This document shows positions 43,623 through 53,017 of a DNA stretch of 64,000 nucleotides, in pieces; position 1 is the first letter of the stretch; each line of letters begins with the position of its first letter. The stretch covers positions 124,001-188,000 of the forward strand of contig JAABSO010000001.1 in NCBI GenBank assembly GCA_011390335.1, in the 5' to 3' direction. The notes beneath the pieces are model-generated. The model worked only from the letters and a program-made list of their open reading frames with translations. It did no database searches and was not told the DNA's origin. The translations under genes were made by a program, and so were the position numbers. This DNA comes from Desulfotignum sp. Its GTDB lineage: Bacteria; Desulfobacterota; Desulfobacteria; Desulfobacterales; Desulfobacteraceae.

Positions 43623-44612
43623 TTACGTAATCTGATCCCTCTGGGTGGTGTCTGTTTCACCCTTGGAGATCTGCTCCCGCATCTTTGTATCAGCTGCCAC
43701 ATTCTTCATTTTGTAATAATCCATGATACCAAGGTTGCCGCTTCTGAAGGCTTCTGCCATGGCCAGGGGCACCTGGGCTTCCGCCTCCACCACCTTGGCC
43801 TGCATCTCCTGTACCCGTGCCCGCATCTCCTGTTCCGTTGCAAATGCCATGGCCCGTTTTTCCTCTGCCTTGGCCTGGGCGATTTTCTTGTCTGCCTCGG
43901 CACGGTCGGTTTCCAGTTCCGCTCCGATGTTTTTGCCCACATCCACATCCGCAATGTCAATGGACAGAATTTCATAAGCTGTACCGGCATCCAGACCTTT
44001 TTTGAGGACAGTCTTGGAAATCATATCCGGATTTTCCAGCACTTTCTTGTGGGTCTCGGCAGACCCGATGGTGGTGACAATGCCTTCTCCTACCCGTGCC
44101 AGGATGGTTTCAGCACCGGCTCCGCCCACCAGGCGGTCAATATTGGCCCGGACCGTGACCCTTGAAATCGCTTTCAGCTGGATGCCGTCCTTGGCCATGG
44201 CTGCAACCAGCGGGGTTTCAATGACCTTGGGATTCACTGACATCTGCACCGCTTCCAGCACATCCCGGCCGGCCAGGTCAATGGCGGCTGCCCGGTTAAA
44301 TGTCAGATCGATATTTGCCTTGTCTGCGGCAATCAGGGCCTGGATCACCCGGGACACATTCCCGCCGGCCAGGAAATGGGATTCCAGGCTGTCCGTGGGA
44401 ATCTCCATGCCGGCTTTCACCGCCATGATCTTTGACTCCACAATCAATTTAGGGGGCACTTTTCGAAACCGCATAAAAATGATATTGATCAAACCGACCT
44501 TTGCCCCGGACACCAATGCCTGGAGCCAGAGGGCTATATAGGCAAAAATAAAATAAAACAGGGCCACGCCGATAACACCGGCAATAATTATCAGGATGTA
44601 CATAAAATCCAT
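43623..44612 (-). CDS. floA: Flotillin-like protein FloA
   Basis: A 329-residue membrane scaffold protein that in other bacteria forms lipid microdomain foci. An N-terminal membrane segment ([25 protein letters not shown]) precedes an SPFH domain, with the highly conserved blocks [32 protein letters not shown] and [18 protein letters not shown]. The C-terminus is an alanine/glutamate-rich coil ([21 protein letters not shown] in pieces) that drives assembly. It is encoded 12 bases after an NfeD gene, the standard FloA-NfeD pairing. Confidence 0.92.
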   Translation of the reverse strand: MDFMYILIIIAGVIGVALFYFIFAYIALWLQALVSGAKVGLINIIFMRFRKVPPKLIVESKIMAVKAGMEIPTDSLESHFLAGGNVSRVIQALIAADKANIDLTFNRAAAIDLAGRDVLEAVQMSVNPKVIETPLVAAMAKDGIQLKAISRVTVRANIDRLVGGAGAETILARVGEGIVTTIGSAETHKKVLENPDMISKTVLKKGLDAGTAYEILSIDIADVDVGKNIGAELETDRAEADKKIAQAKAEEKRAMAFATEQEMRARVQEMQAKVVEAEAQVPLAMAEAFRSGNLGIMDYYKMKNVAADTKMREQISKGETDTTQRDQIT

Positions 44613-44624
44613 GTCTGCTTCTCC

Positions 44625-45101
44625 TTATTCGATTTTGTCAACCACTATTCTGTTTCCAGACACCAGGGTCACCACAACCGGTGTACCGGCATCCACATAT
44701 TCTCCGTCGGTTACCGCATCCAGGCGCTTTTCCTCTATCATGACCGTGCCTGAAGGCCGTAAATCCGTTATCGCTTCTCCCTTTTTTCCCTTCCATGATA
44801 CCAGATCAGGGGCCTGGGAAGAAACCCCCTCCTTACTGGACAATTTTTTATGCAAAGACAAAGAAGATGTCCCCAGGGCCTTGAATCCCAGAACCAACAT
44901 GACCGGTATCAAAGAAATATCCACACCCAGAAACACCATGCCCATGGTAAAGGAAATGGTGGTAAACACCAGGTAAAGGGAATAAAACAATATCCCGGCA
45001 GCCATTATCGCCAAAAGCCCCAGGGAAGGAACAAAGATCTCCACCACAATGACCACCAGTCCGAGCACCTGCAGTAATACAGGCAATATATAGGATGTCA
45101 T
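44625..45101 (-). CDS. NfeD-family membrane protein (short form)
   Basis: A 158-residue protein with three to four membrane helices (LQVLGLVVIVVEIFVPSLG, AIMAAGILFYSLYLVF, MGMVFLGVDISLIPVML) and a C-terminal OB-fold of about 60 residues (GKKGEAITDLRPSGTVMIEEKRLDAVTDG in pieces), which lies on the membrane surface and binds SPFH proteins. It has no protease domain. Its start overlaps the stop of the long NfeD gene (ATGA), and floA follows. Confidence 0.87.
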   Translation of the reverse strand: MTSYILPVLLQVLGLVVIVVEIFVPSLGLLAIMAAGILFYSLYLVFTTISFTMGMVFLGVDISLIPVMLVLGFKALGTSSLSLHKKLSSKEGVSSQAPDLVSWKGKKGEAITDLRPSGTVMIEEKRLDAVTDGEYVDAGTPVVVTLVSGNRIVVDKIE

Positions 45102-46618
45102 GATTCAGCCTTTCTGGATGCAGTGGTGTCTGTATCTGCAGCTTTCACCACCACATGGTTCTGTTCCAGTGCATCTATGGTTACAGGGGTGCCTGGATCC
45201 AGAAATTCACCTCTGGTGATGACGTCAATTTTCCGGGGTCCTATCCTGATTTTTCCTGAAGGCCGCAAAGCTGTCACAGCCGTACCTGACTGACCCACAG
45301 CAACGAAAGCGGCCTCATCCGATCCCACCAGGGCCTCGCCAAGGGTGGCTTCCAGATACGGACCTTTTATCAGCCTGGACAACCCGGGCAGCACAAACCT
45401 GAGCATGAGCAGAGAAAATACCAGGGCCCCGGCAAAAGCACCCACAACCATGGCCAGGTTCCGGATCAAAAGACGGCCTTCCCAGGGCATTTTGGGATCC
45501 GGCACCACAAAGCCCTGAAAGGAAAGCACCAGGCCGGCTCCCAGCACCAGGATCCCGGCAATGCCTGCCACGCCAAACCCGGGCAGCACCAGGATTTCCA
45601 CCGCCATGAGCAGGGTGCCGATGAGCAGCAGCAGCAGCTCGGTGTAATCTGCCAGGCCCACCAGGTACTGGTTTAAAAAGACCAGCCCCAGGCAGACAAT
45701 GCCGATGACCCCGAAAACCCCGAATCCCGGGGCCTTAATTTCCGTATACAGGGCACCGAGCCCCACCAGCATGAGGATGGGCAACAGCGGCTGGAGAAAC
45801 CGGACCAGGCTTTCAGACCAGGACTCTGTCATGTATGCAAGGGTATAATTTTCATACCCCAGATGTGCCAGTGCCTGGTCAAGGTCTGTGACACTGGCTT
45901 TGGAAAATCCCAGGTTCCGGGCTTCCACATCATCCATGGTCAAAAGTTCTCCTTCAGCCACAACGGTGGTTTTTTTTGTGATACGCTCTTTTTCCTCTTC
46001 GGTCAGGTCATTGAACCTGATGTTGTCCATATACTCGGTTTCTCCATCCAGGGTGACCTGGTAGACCTCCATGCTTTTGGTAACCATGGCTTCCGCGAGC
46101 ACCTCAGGATAACCGTTTTTCTTGGCCAGGGTCCGGAACTGAGCCCGGAGCACGGTCTGGGTTTTTTCCCCCACCTCTTTCTGACCTTCACTGGTCTGGA
46201 TGATGGGGGCAGAATCCCCGATCAGGGTGTTTTCCTTCATGACCAGGACATTGCCGGCCAGGGCAATAAGGGCCCCGGCAGATATGGCCCGTTTTTCCAC
46301 AAAAGATATGGACTGTCCCATGGGAATGGATAAAAGGGTCTCCACGATTTCCAGGGCTGCATCCACCCGCCCCCCAAAGGAATCCAGCTTGAACACAATA
46401 AGGGCATCCGGCTCGGCTGAAAGAATCTCATCCACACTTCTTTTGATAAAAGCTGCCATACCCGGCTCCACCATACCGGTCACAGGTATGACATGGATGG
46501 TTTTATCATCTGCCGGTACAGCACCTGTCTTGAAAAAAACAAACAGGGCTGCTGCGGCCAGAAGCAGAATCAGCCAGATTCGGCCGCTTTTGGAACCGGT
46601 TTTCACATATTTTCCCAT
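45098..46618 (-). CDS. NfeD long form: ClpP-class serine protease with membrane and OB domains
   Basis: A 506-residue membrane protein. After an N-terminal membrane anchor (residues about 14-30) comes an extracytoplasmic ClpP-like protease domain: LDSFGGRVDAALEI, the catalytic serine in VEKRAISAGALIAL and a catalytic lysine expected further on. Five or so membrane helices follow (LLPILMLVGLGALY and onwards), ending in an OB domain (TALRPSGKIRIGPRKIDV). Long NfeD proteins of this type cleave stomatin-like substrates in archaea. It is the first gene of the NfeD-NfeD-FloA unit. Confidence 0.88.
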   Translation of the reverse strand: MGKYVKTGSKSGRIWLILLLAAAALFVFFKTGAVPADDKTIHVIPVTGMVEPGMAAFIKRSVDEILSAEPDALIVFKLDSFGGRVDAALEIVETLLSIPMGQSISFVEKRAISAGALIALAGNVLVMKENTLIGDSAPIIQTSEGQKEVGEKTQTVLRAQFRTLAKKNGYPEVLAEAMVTKSMEVYQVTLDGETEYMDNIRFNDLTEEEKERITKKTTVVAEGELLTMDDVEARNLGFSKASVTDLDQALAHLGYENYTLAYMTESWSESLVRFLQPLLPILMLVGLGALYTEIKAPGFGVFGVIGIVCLGLVFLNQYLVGLADYTELLLLLIGTLLMAVEILVLPGFGVAGIAGILVLGAGLVLSFQGFVVPDPKMPWEGRLLIRNLAMVVGAFAGALVFSLLMLRFVLPGLSRLIKGPYLEATLGEALVGSDEAAFVAVGQSGTAVTALRPSGKIRIGPRKIDVITRGEFLDPGTPVTIDALEQNHVVVKAADTDTTASRKAES

Positions 46619-46660
46619 GGATCTTCGTCCTCTCAGAAATCATACCACCATTGCCCGGTC

Positions 46661-46690
46661 ACTATACCATGAAATACCAGAATTTAACAA
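46661..46690 (-). promoter_or_regulatory. Possible sigma70-type promoter for the NfeD-FloA operon
   Basis: On the minus strand TTGTTA (46690-46685), an 18-base spacer and TATAGT (46666-46661), matching four and five of six bases. It lies 43 bases before the start codon. Moderate match. Confidence 0.35.
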
Positions 46691-47212
46691 AACAATCGCA
46701 TTTTCTCATTCAAAATTAAGACTGGCCCATCCCCGGGTCAAGCTTCCGGCATCATCTTACAACAGCTGCCCCCTGTAAATGCACCGTGAGATTTTCACCC
46801 GCAATACAAGACAGGCGCTTACAGATAACGGCCCGAGTCAGCCGCGATAGTAGGCTGCAACCGGATTGGTCCCGCCCAAACGGCAACTTTGCAAGGGCAG
46901 CTGACCCTGGCCGTTCCCGCCGAACAGCGGAGGGAATACTGCAGATATATAGACCAAGCCCCCTTGGGATGCCTTATGACCGGACCGTCAGATGCCAATC
47001 TCGGGCCGGTCATAAGGCATCCCAAGGGGGCTTGGCTCGCTTACCCCATAGGTTGGGTTACATTGGGTTACATGCGGTTGCAGGGGTATACCGAATTCTG
47101 TGATTGCCAAACCGGTAAATTTTTTTTATACATTACACGTGCCATATGGCCAGAAATCTGAATACAAAAACTGTATCTTCATATTTGTCATTAAAAACAA
47201 AGGAAACCACCC
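46691..47212. other. Non-coding, structured region between the NfeD-FloA operon and the HNH gene
   Basis: About 520 bases without a credible gene; the short open frames here have no family resemblance and run through the repeats. The left part has a nested dyad: AACGGC (46879-46884) with GCCGTT (46910-46915), enclosing AGGG-CAGCTGA-CCCT. The perfect 30-bp inverted repeat at 46954-47035 follows, then the doubled decamer TTGGGTTACA at about 47053-47072. This density of symmetry suggests a decayed or non-autonomous mobile element. Confidence 0.45.
46954..47035. repeat. Perfect 30-bp inverted repeat with 22-base spacer
   Basis: Positions 46954-46983 are an exact reverse complement of 47006-47035. 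The arms begin CCAAGCCCCCTTGGG and end TGACCGG at the loop side. Each arm is itself partly palindromic (CCAAG-CCCC-CTTGG). No T run follows and no transposase gene is near. A hairpin this long in DNA or RNA would be very stable. Confidence 0.8.
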
Positions 47213-47587
47213 ATGGCTGCGACAGATGATAATAAATCAGATTCCATTCTTTCCCAGGTGCACAAAACCCGTCAGGCACGTGAAAAAACCTACCGGGAAA
47301 AGGCCCTTAAACTTTTCCCCTGGATCTGCGGCCATTGCGGCAGGGAGTTTGAAGGCAAACGTCTCAAGGAACTGACGGTGCACCACAAGGACCACAACCA
47401 TGACAACAATCCGCCGGACGGCAGCAATTGGGAGTTGCTGTGCATTTACTGCCATGATAATGTGCATTCCCGGGACCAGGTTGCCGATGCCTATGCAGAC
47501 GGGCCGTCGGACAACCAGGCAGACAAAGGGGGCGGCGCCAGTCCTTTTGCCGGCCTGGGGGACTTGTTAAAAGGCAGACTGGATTAA
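47213..47587 (+). CDS. HNH-nuclease family protein (YajD-like)
   Basis: A 124-residue protein with an HNH fold in the middle. CGHCGREF and LCIYCHDN supply four cysteines for the structural zinc; TVHHKDHNHDNNP and NWELLCIYCHDNVHS supply the catalytic histidines and asparagine. This arrangement matches E. coli YajD, whose biological role is not known. AAGGAAA lies before the ATG. It is not next to any restriction or phage gene, so a housekeeping or repair role is as likely as defence. Confidence 0.8.
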   Translation: MAATDDNKSDSILSQVHKTRQAREKTYREKALKLFPWICGHCGREFEGKRLKELTVHHKDHNHDNNPPDGSNWELLCIYCHDNVHSRDQVADAYADGPSDNQADKGGGASPFAGLGDLLKGRLD

Positions 47588-47659
47588 AAAATTCAGTTTT
47601 CAATACAGTGCAACACAATGTAAGCTGCGTTCACACAAATCATTGAATCAGGAGGAAAC

Positions 47660-49243
47660 ATGAATCTACAAAAGCCCAATGCCAATGATGCCCTGCAGAC
47701 AAAAAACCGGTCCCGGAATATTGCACCGCAGTCCGGTATCTGCAGCCGGTGCATTGATGGGTGCAAAGGCAACTGCGATCTGTTCCACGCCACCTTCAGG
47801 GGAAGGGAACTTTTGTACCCCGAACCATTCGGCAGCGTCACCGCCGGTGCGGACAAGGATTATCCTGTGGATTACTCCCATCTGAATATCATGGGATATG
47901 CCCTGGGGGCCAAAGGTATTGCACCGGACCCGGACAAGGCTACGTTTCCTGCTGTAAACACCGAAACCCAATACGGGGTGACCGACAAGGTGAAAATGAA
48001 GGTGCCCATATTTACCGGTGCCCTGGGCAGTACGGATATTGCCCGGAAAAACTGGGAGCATTTTGCCATAGGGGCTGCCATCTCCGGCATCACCCTTGTG
48101 TGCGGTGAAAATGTCTGCGGCATCGATCCTGCACTGGAACTGGACAACAACGGCAGGGTGACAAAATCCCCGGAAATGGACCGGCGTGTCACTGAATACC
48201 GTCGGTTTCACGAAGGATACGGGGATATCCTGGTACAGATGAACGTGGAAGACACCCGCAACGGCGTGGCCGAGTATGTCATTGATAAACTGGGGGTGGA
48301 AACCATTGAACTCAAATGGGGGCAGGGGGCCAAGTGCATCGGCGGTGAAATCAAGGTCAACTCCCTGAAACGGGCCATTGAGCTGAAAAAACGGGGCTAT
48401 ATCGTCACCCCGGACCCGGAGATGCCGGCCCATCAGGCGTCTTTCAAAGCCGGTCCGTTAAAGCAGTTTGAACGCCATTCCCGTCTGGGATTCATCGACC
48501 AGGAAGGGTTCATGAAAGAGGTGGACCGGCTGCGGCAGCTGGGGGCCAGACGTATCACCCTGAAAACAGGGGCATATCCCATGCGGGAACTGGCTATGGC
48601 CATCAAATGGTCCAGTGAGGCCAAAATCGATCTGCTCACCATTGACGGGGCACCGGGCGGCACCGGGATGAGCCCGTGGCGGATGATGACCGAATGGGGA
48701 ATCCCGGCCATTTATCTGCATGCCATGGCCTTTGAATTGTGTGAACGCTTAGACAAACGCGGCCTGCCTGTACCGGATATTGCCTTTGCCGGCGGCTTTT
48801 CCTCGGAAGACCATGTGTTCAAGGCCCTGGCCCTGGGGGCCCCCTACTGCAAGGCGGTCTGCATGGGCCGGGCACTGATGATTCCGGGCATGGTGGGCAA
48901 AAACGCGGAGCGCTGGCTGAGAAACGAAGACGGGGGACTGCCATCCACCGTATCCAGATATGGTACCACCAAAGAGGAAATATTCATGAATTATGAGGTG
49001 CTCAAGGAAAAATATGGGGATGCGGCAAAAGATCTGCCCCTGGGCGCCATCGGCATCTTCAGTGCAGTGGATAAAATCAAGGTGGGGCTCCAGCAGATCA
49101 TGGCCGGCTCCAGAAACTGGGCCGTCCCCCATATCAGCCGCAAGGATATTTTTGCTCTGACCGAAGAGTGCGCAAAAATCACCAACATTGCCTATGTCAT
49201 GGATGCCTATCGCAACGAGGCCATGCAGATCATTGACGCGTGA
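47660..49243 (+). CDS. FMN-binding glutamate synthase-domain protein with N-terminal cysteine motif
   Basis: A 527-residue protein built on the FMN/alpha-helical TIM barrel of the glutamate synthase large subunit, without the glutaminase domain. Barrel signatures are LGVETIELKWGQGAKCIGG, LLTIDGAPGGTGMSPWR and PDIAFAGGFSSEDHVFKALALGAPYCKA (in pieces). An N-terminal motif C28-x2-C31-x3-C35-x3-C39 could hold a metal or iron-sulfur cluster in addition. GGAGGAAAC precedes the ATG. The glutamate dehydrogenase gene follows after 17 bases, implying work in ammonium assimilation, but which electron and nitrogen donors it uses is unclear. Confidence 0.8.
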   Translation: MNLQKPNANDALQTKNRSRNIAPQSGICSRCIDGCKGNCDLFHATFRGRELLYPEPFGSVTAGADKDYPVDYSHLNIMGYALGAKGIAPDPDKATFPAVNTETQYGVTDKVKMKVPIFTGALGSTDIARKNWEHFAIGAAISGITLVCGENVCGIDPALELDNNGRVTKSPEMDRRVTEYRRFHEGYGDILVQMNVEDTRNGVAEYVIDKLGVETIELKWGQGAKCIGGEIKVNSLKRAIELKKRGYIVTPDPEMPAHQASFKAGPLKQFERHSRLGFIDQEGFMKEVDRLRQLGARRITLKTGAYPMRELAMAIKWSSEAKIDLLTIDGAPGGTGMSPWRMMTEWGIPAIYLHAMAFELCERLDKRGLPVPDIAFAGGFSSEDHVFKALALGAPYCKAVCMGRALMIPGMVGKNAERWLRNEDGGLPSTVSRYGTTKEEIFMNYEVLKEKYGDAAKDLPLGAIGIFSAVDKIKVGLQQIMAGSRNWAVPHISRKDIFALTEECAKITNIAYVMDAYRNEAMQIIDA

Positions 49244-49260
49244 AAAAACAGGAGGGTACC

Positions 49261-50607
49261 ATGTCTGATATACTGTCTTTTATAAAGACAAAAAATCCTG
49301 GTGAACATGAGTTTCACCAGGCTGTGGAAAACGTGACCGCATCTGTCCGGACATTGATCGACAGGCATCCGGAATACCGCCAGGAAGCCATTCTCAAGCG
49401 AATCACCGAACCGGAAAAAGTATTCATGTTCTGCGTGCCCTGGGTGGATGACCAAGGCCAGGTACAGATCAACCGGGGATTCCGGGTGGGCATGAACAGC
49501 GCCATCGGCCCCTATGTGGGGGGGGTGCGGTTTCATCCCTCTGTCAGCCTGAGCATCATGAAGTTTCTTGCCTTTGAGCAGGTGTTCAAGAATGCTTTGA
49601 CCACCATGAACATGGGCGGGGCCTGCGGCGGTGCTGATTTTGAGCCCAAAGGCAGATCCGACCGCGAAGTCATGCGCTTCTGCCAGAGCTTCATGACAGA
49701 ACTGCATGCCCATATCGGTCCCAACAAAGATATCCTCACGGCCGACATCGGTGTGGGTACCAGGGAAATCGGGTATCTGTTCGGCATGTACAAAAAAATA
49801 CACAAAGAATTTTCCGGCATTCTCACCGGAAAAAGCCTGACCCTGGGGGGCAGCCTGATCCGGCCTGAAGCCACCGGATACGGCACTGTCTATTTTGCAG
49901 CCCAGATGCTGGCCTCTAAAAACCAGACCCTGGAAGGAAAAAAATGCCTGATCTCGGGTTCGGGGAATGTGGCCCAGCATACGGCGGAAAAGCTCATTGA
50001 GCTGGGGGCGGTGGTGCTTACCATGTCGGATTCCTCAGGATATATTTATGATGAAGAAGGTATTGACGCAGGCAAGCTGGATTATATCAAACGGCTGAAA
50101 AATTTCAGGCGGGGCCGCATAATGGAATATATAAACAAATATTCCGATGCCGTGTACGTGGAGCGAAATGCCACCCTGGACCACCAGCCCATGTGGGATA
50201 TTTCCGCTGACTGCGCCTTCCCCTGCGCCACCCAGAATGAACTCACCGGCAAAGATGCCAGAAACCTGATGAAAAACAAGGTGACCCTGGTGTGTGAGGG
50301 AGCGGACATGCCCTGCAGCACTGATGCTGTGGAGATCTTTCTTGAAGAAAAAATTCTCTATGGGCCGGGTAAGGCTGCCAATGCCGGAGGCGTGGCGGTG
50401 TCCGGCCTTGAAATGGCCCAGAACAGCATGCGGTTGAACTGGCCCAGACAGGAGGTGGATGCCCGGTTGAAGACCATTATGAAAAATATCCATGCAATCT
50501 GTCTGGATGCGGCCGAAGAATACGGCCAACCCGGCAACTACCTGGCAGGGGCCAATATCGCCGGATTTGTCAAGGTGGTAGATGCCATGCTCGACCAAGG
50601 CGTATAG
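49261..50607 (+). CDS. gdhA: Glutamate dehydrogenase (hexameric, NADP-type)
   Basis: Interconverts 2-oxoglutarate plus ammonium and glutamate. The 448-residue protein has the length and motifs of the small hexameric form: PWVDDQGQVQINRGFRV, the catalytic lysine region GGVRFHPSVSLSIMKFL, MGGACGGADFEPKGRSD, and the Rossmann segment CLISGSGNVAQHTAEKL. PCATQNEL and KAANAGGVAVSGLEM are typical of the NADP-dependent group. ATG 49261 follows GGAGGG closely; the in-frame GTG at 49240 is less likely. A TRAP transporter set follows after 14 bases on the same strand. Confidence 0.92.
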   Translation: MSDILSFIKTKNPGEHEFHQAVENVTASVRTLIDRHPEYRQEAILKRITEPEKVFMFCVPWVDDQGQVQINRGFRVGMNSAIGPYVGGVRFHPSVSLSIMKFLAFEQVFKNALTTMNMGGACGGADFEPKGRSDREVMRFCQSFMTELHAHIGPNKDILTADIGVGTREIGYLFGMYKKIHKEFSGILTGKSLTLGGSLIRPEATGYGTVYFAAQMLASKNQTLEGKKCLISGSGNVAQHTAEKLIELGAVVLTMSDSSGYIYDEEGIDAGKLDYIKRLKNFRRGRIMEYINKYSDAVYVERNATLDHQPMWDISADCAFPCATQNELTGKDARNLMKNKVTLVCEGADMPCSTDAVEIFLEEKILYGPGKAANAGGVAVSGLEMAQNSMRLNWPRQEVDARLKTIMKNIHAICLDAAEEYGQPGNYLAGANIAGFVKVVDAMLDQGV

Positions 50608-50621
50608 GGAATTACCCAGAC

Positions 50622-51494
50622 ATGAATCCCCGTGCCGGCGTCGCTTCAGCCAGCTTTCTTCTCATCCGGATGGCAGCTGTTTTGACAGCTGTTTTCCTTG
50701 TTTCCGGATGTTCCGTCTCATCAAAGATGATGGCCCATCTGTCCGACACCATTGTGAACAATGATGACCCGGCCATGGTAGAAGCCGGTGCCCCGGCCTA
50801 TCTGCTCATGATCGACAGCCTCATCAGCCAGGACCCGGATGCTAAAGACTTGCTCACCACAGCAGCACTTTTGTACACAGCCTATGCTGATCTGTTTGTC
50901 ACCGATAAGGTCCGGTCCGGAAAACTGGCAGCCAAGGCTCTGAACTATGCAGAAAAAGCCATCTGCCTGTCTGACAGACAGACATGCAGCCTGACCGAAA
51001 AACCCTATGGCGACTTTACATCAGCTGTTGACAGCCTGGACAAAAACAGCCTGCCGGCCCTGTTTTCTTTAGGAGCGGCCTGGTCCGGCTGGATCATGGC
51101 CAACACAGATGATTTCAATGCCCTGGCAGATATATCCCGCATTGAAGATATCATGAAAAAGGTGGTCCAGCTGGATGAATCCTATCGGGACGGGGCTGCA
51201 TATCTGTATCTCGGCACCCTGGCCACATTCCTGCCCCCGGCCCTCGGGGGCAGGCCGGAGCAGGGCAGGGCCTTTTTTGAAAAAGCCATTGCGCTTTCCA
51301 AAGGCAAAAACCTCATGGCCAAGGTGATGTATGCCAGGCTGTATGCCAAAACCGTGTTTGACCGCCCCCTGCATGACCGCCTGCTCACAGAGGTGCTGGC
51401 AGCCGATCCTGTGGCAGCGGGATACACCTTGATGAACACCCATGCCCGGCAGCAGGCCAAAGTCCTGCTAAATACGGCTGATGATTATTTTTAA
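50622..51494 (+). CDS. TRAP transporter TatT-component lipoprotein
   Basis: A 290-residue periplasmic lipoprotein. The signal sequence ends in a lipobox LVSGC (cysteine near residue 29). The mature protein is helical, with TPR-like units typical of TatT, which in Treponema forms a trimer that contacts the solute-binding protein of a TRAP transporter. Recognisable stretches are LLTTAALLYTAYADLF and LYLGTLATFLPPALGG. The DctP gene follows with its ATG 16 bases after this stop, so the pairing is supported by context. An AGGGAA site lies ten bases before the start. Confidence 0.8.
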   Translation: MNPRAGVASASFLLIRMAAVLTAVFLVSGCSVSSKMMAHLSDTIVNNDDPAMVEAGAPAYLLMIDSLISQDPDAKDLLTTAALLYTAYADLFVTDKVRSGKLAAKALNYAEKAICLSDRQTCSLTEKPYGDFTSAVDSLDKNSLPALFSLGAAWSGWIMANTDDFNALADISRIEDIMKKVVQLDESYRDGAAYLYLGTLATFLPPALGGRPEQGRAFFEKAIALSKGKNLMAKVMYARLYAKTVFDRPLHDRLLTEVLAADPVAAGYTLMNTHARQQAKVLLNTADDYF

Positions 51495-51510
51495 CCGGAG
51501 TCTTTTTTAT

Positions 51511-52509
51511 ATGAAATACATTCTTTACTGCACCCTGGTCCTGGTGATGCTCATGGGGGGTGCGCCGGCCATTGCGGCAGCTGTCACCCTGAAAATTGCC
51601 ACCCTTTCCCCGGAAGGGTCCATGTGGATGGAAAAAATGCGCCAGGGGGCTGAACAGGTGGCAGACCAGACCCAAAACCGAGTGACATTCCGGTTCTACC
51701 CCGGCGGTGTCATGGGCAATGACAAGGCGGTGCTGCGCAAAATCCGGGTGGGCCAGCTCCACGGGGGCGCTGTGGTGGGGGGGACCCTGTCGGATTTTTT
51801 CCCGGGAAACCAGATCTATGCCCAGCCCATGAAATTTTCCACCCTGGAACAGGTGGACCATGTCCGGCAGCACATGGACCAGTATATCCAGGACGGCCTG
51901 TATGATGCCGGTTTGGTCACCTTTGGCCTCACCGGCGGCGGATTTGCCTATATCATGTCCAAAGAGCGGGTTGAAAGTGTGGCAGATCTGAGAAAACGCA
52001 AAGTCTGGATACCGGACAATGACAAAGTCAGCCAGGATACCATGGGGGTGTTCGGGATCTCCCCCATTCCCCTGCCCCTGGCAGATGTGCGGACCGCCAT
52101 GCAGTCGGGCCTCATCGATACTGTTGCCACCTCTCCTGTGGCCGCCCTGATCCTCCAGTGGCACACCCAGATTAAATATGTCACCAATATTCCGCTGATC
52201 TATTTATACGGGATACTGGCAGTGGACAAAAAACAGTTTTTAAAAATTGGCGAATCAGACCGGGCGGTTGTCAAACAGATCATGACAAAAACCTTTGCAG
52301 ATATCGATGCCCGGAACCGCACAGATGATATCAAAGCCATTGCCGCCTTGAAAAACCAGGGGATCCAGTTCATTACCCCGTCCGGGCCGGTACTGGAGGA
52401 ATGGCGGGAAACCGCTGCCAGAGCCACAGATGAGATGGTGGCTGCAGGGACGCTGCCAAAGGGTGTGGTGGAACAGATCAACCAGCTGCTCAAAGAATTT
52501 CATGACTGA
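51511..52509 (+). CDS. dctP: TRAP transporter substrate-binding protein DctP
   Basis: A 332-residue periplasmic binding protein. A signal peptide (residues 1-23, ending APAIAAA) leads to KIATLSPEGSMWMEKMRQGAE, the DctP opening, and FYPGGVMGNDKAVLRKIRVGQ with the arginine region that usually binds a carboxylate. PLADVRTAMQSGLIDTVATSP is another family block. ATG 51511 is preferred; it follows CCGGAG by ten bases and gives a clean signal peptide, whereas ATG 51481 would sit inside the previous gene. DctQ and DctM follow in overlap. Confidence 0.88.
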   Translation: MKYILYCTLVLVMLMGGAPAIAAAVTLKIATLSPEGSMWMEKMRQGAEQVADQTQNRVTFRFYPGGVMGNDKAVLRKIRVGQLHGGAVVGGTLSDFFPGNQIYAQPMKFSTLEQVDHVRQHMDQYIQDGLYDAGLVTFGLTGGGFAYIMSKERVESVADLRKRKVWIPDNDKVSQDTMGVFGISPIPLPLADVRTAMQSGLIDTVATSPVAALILQWHTQIKYVTNIPLIYLYGILAVDKKQFLKIGESDRAVVKQIMTKTFADIDARNRTDDIKAIAALKNQGIQFITPSGPVLEEWRETAARATDEMVAAGTLPKGVVEQINQLLKEFHD

Positions 52510-53017
52510 TATTGTTATCCGATTGTTACAGAAAATGGAAGACAGCATCCTGGTGGGGCTGCTCCTGGCCATGATCGGCCTTGCCGTGGCCCAGATCGGG
52601 CTGCGCAATTTTTTTGGTTCCGGCATTGTGTGGGGGGATTCCCTGGTCCGGGTGCTGGTGCTCTGGACCGGTCTTCTGGGGGCAATGGCAGCCAGCCGGT
52701 CTGACAACCATATCCGTATCGATGTGATCTTCCGGTACCTGCCCCCTGCTGCCAAACATGTCTCTACCCTTGTCACCCACGGGTTCACCGCCCTGATCTG
52801 CCTGGTCATGACCTGGCACAGTGCCCGGTTTGTATACATGGAAATGGCTGACGGCATGACAGCCTTTGCCGGGGTCCCGGCATGGGTGTGTGAAATCATC
52901 ATACCGGTGGCGTTTCTTGTCATGGGTATCCGGTACCTGCTCTTTTTCTTTCGCAGGCTTGTAACCCCTGACTCTGGAAATCCTGAAAATCCATCTGGTT
53001 CTGGAAATCCCTCATGA
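52502..53017 (+). CDS. dctQ: TRAP transporter small permease DctQ
   Basis: A 171-residue membrane protein with four helices, the usual DctQ size. The conserved block WGDSLVRVLVLWTGLLGAMAASRSDNHIRIDV (in pieces) is diagnostic. Its start overlaps the last 8 bases of dctP, and its stop overlaps the start of dctM (ATGA). The C-terminal tail is unusually rich in proline, glycine and asparagine. DctQ bridges the binding protein and the large permease in the inner membrane. Confidence 0.88.
   Translation: MTDIVIRLLQKMEDSILVGLLLAMIGLAVAQIGLRNFFGSGIVWGDSLVRVLVLWTGLLGAMAASRSDNHIRIDVIFRYLPPAAKHVSTLVTHGFTALICLVMTWHSARFVYMEMADGMTAFAGVPAWVCEIIIPVAFLVMGIRYLLFFFRRLVTPDSGNPENPSGSGNPS

Noticed and set aside
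46786-47161. Short open frames in the gap before the HNH gene
   Set aside because: They run through the 30-bp inverted repeat, lack ribosome sites and show no family resemblance.
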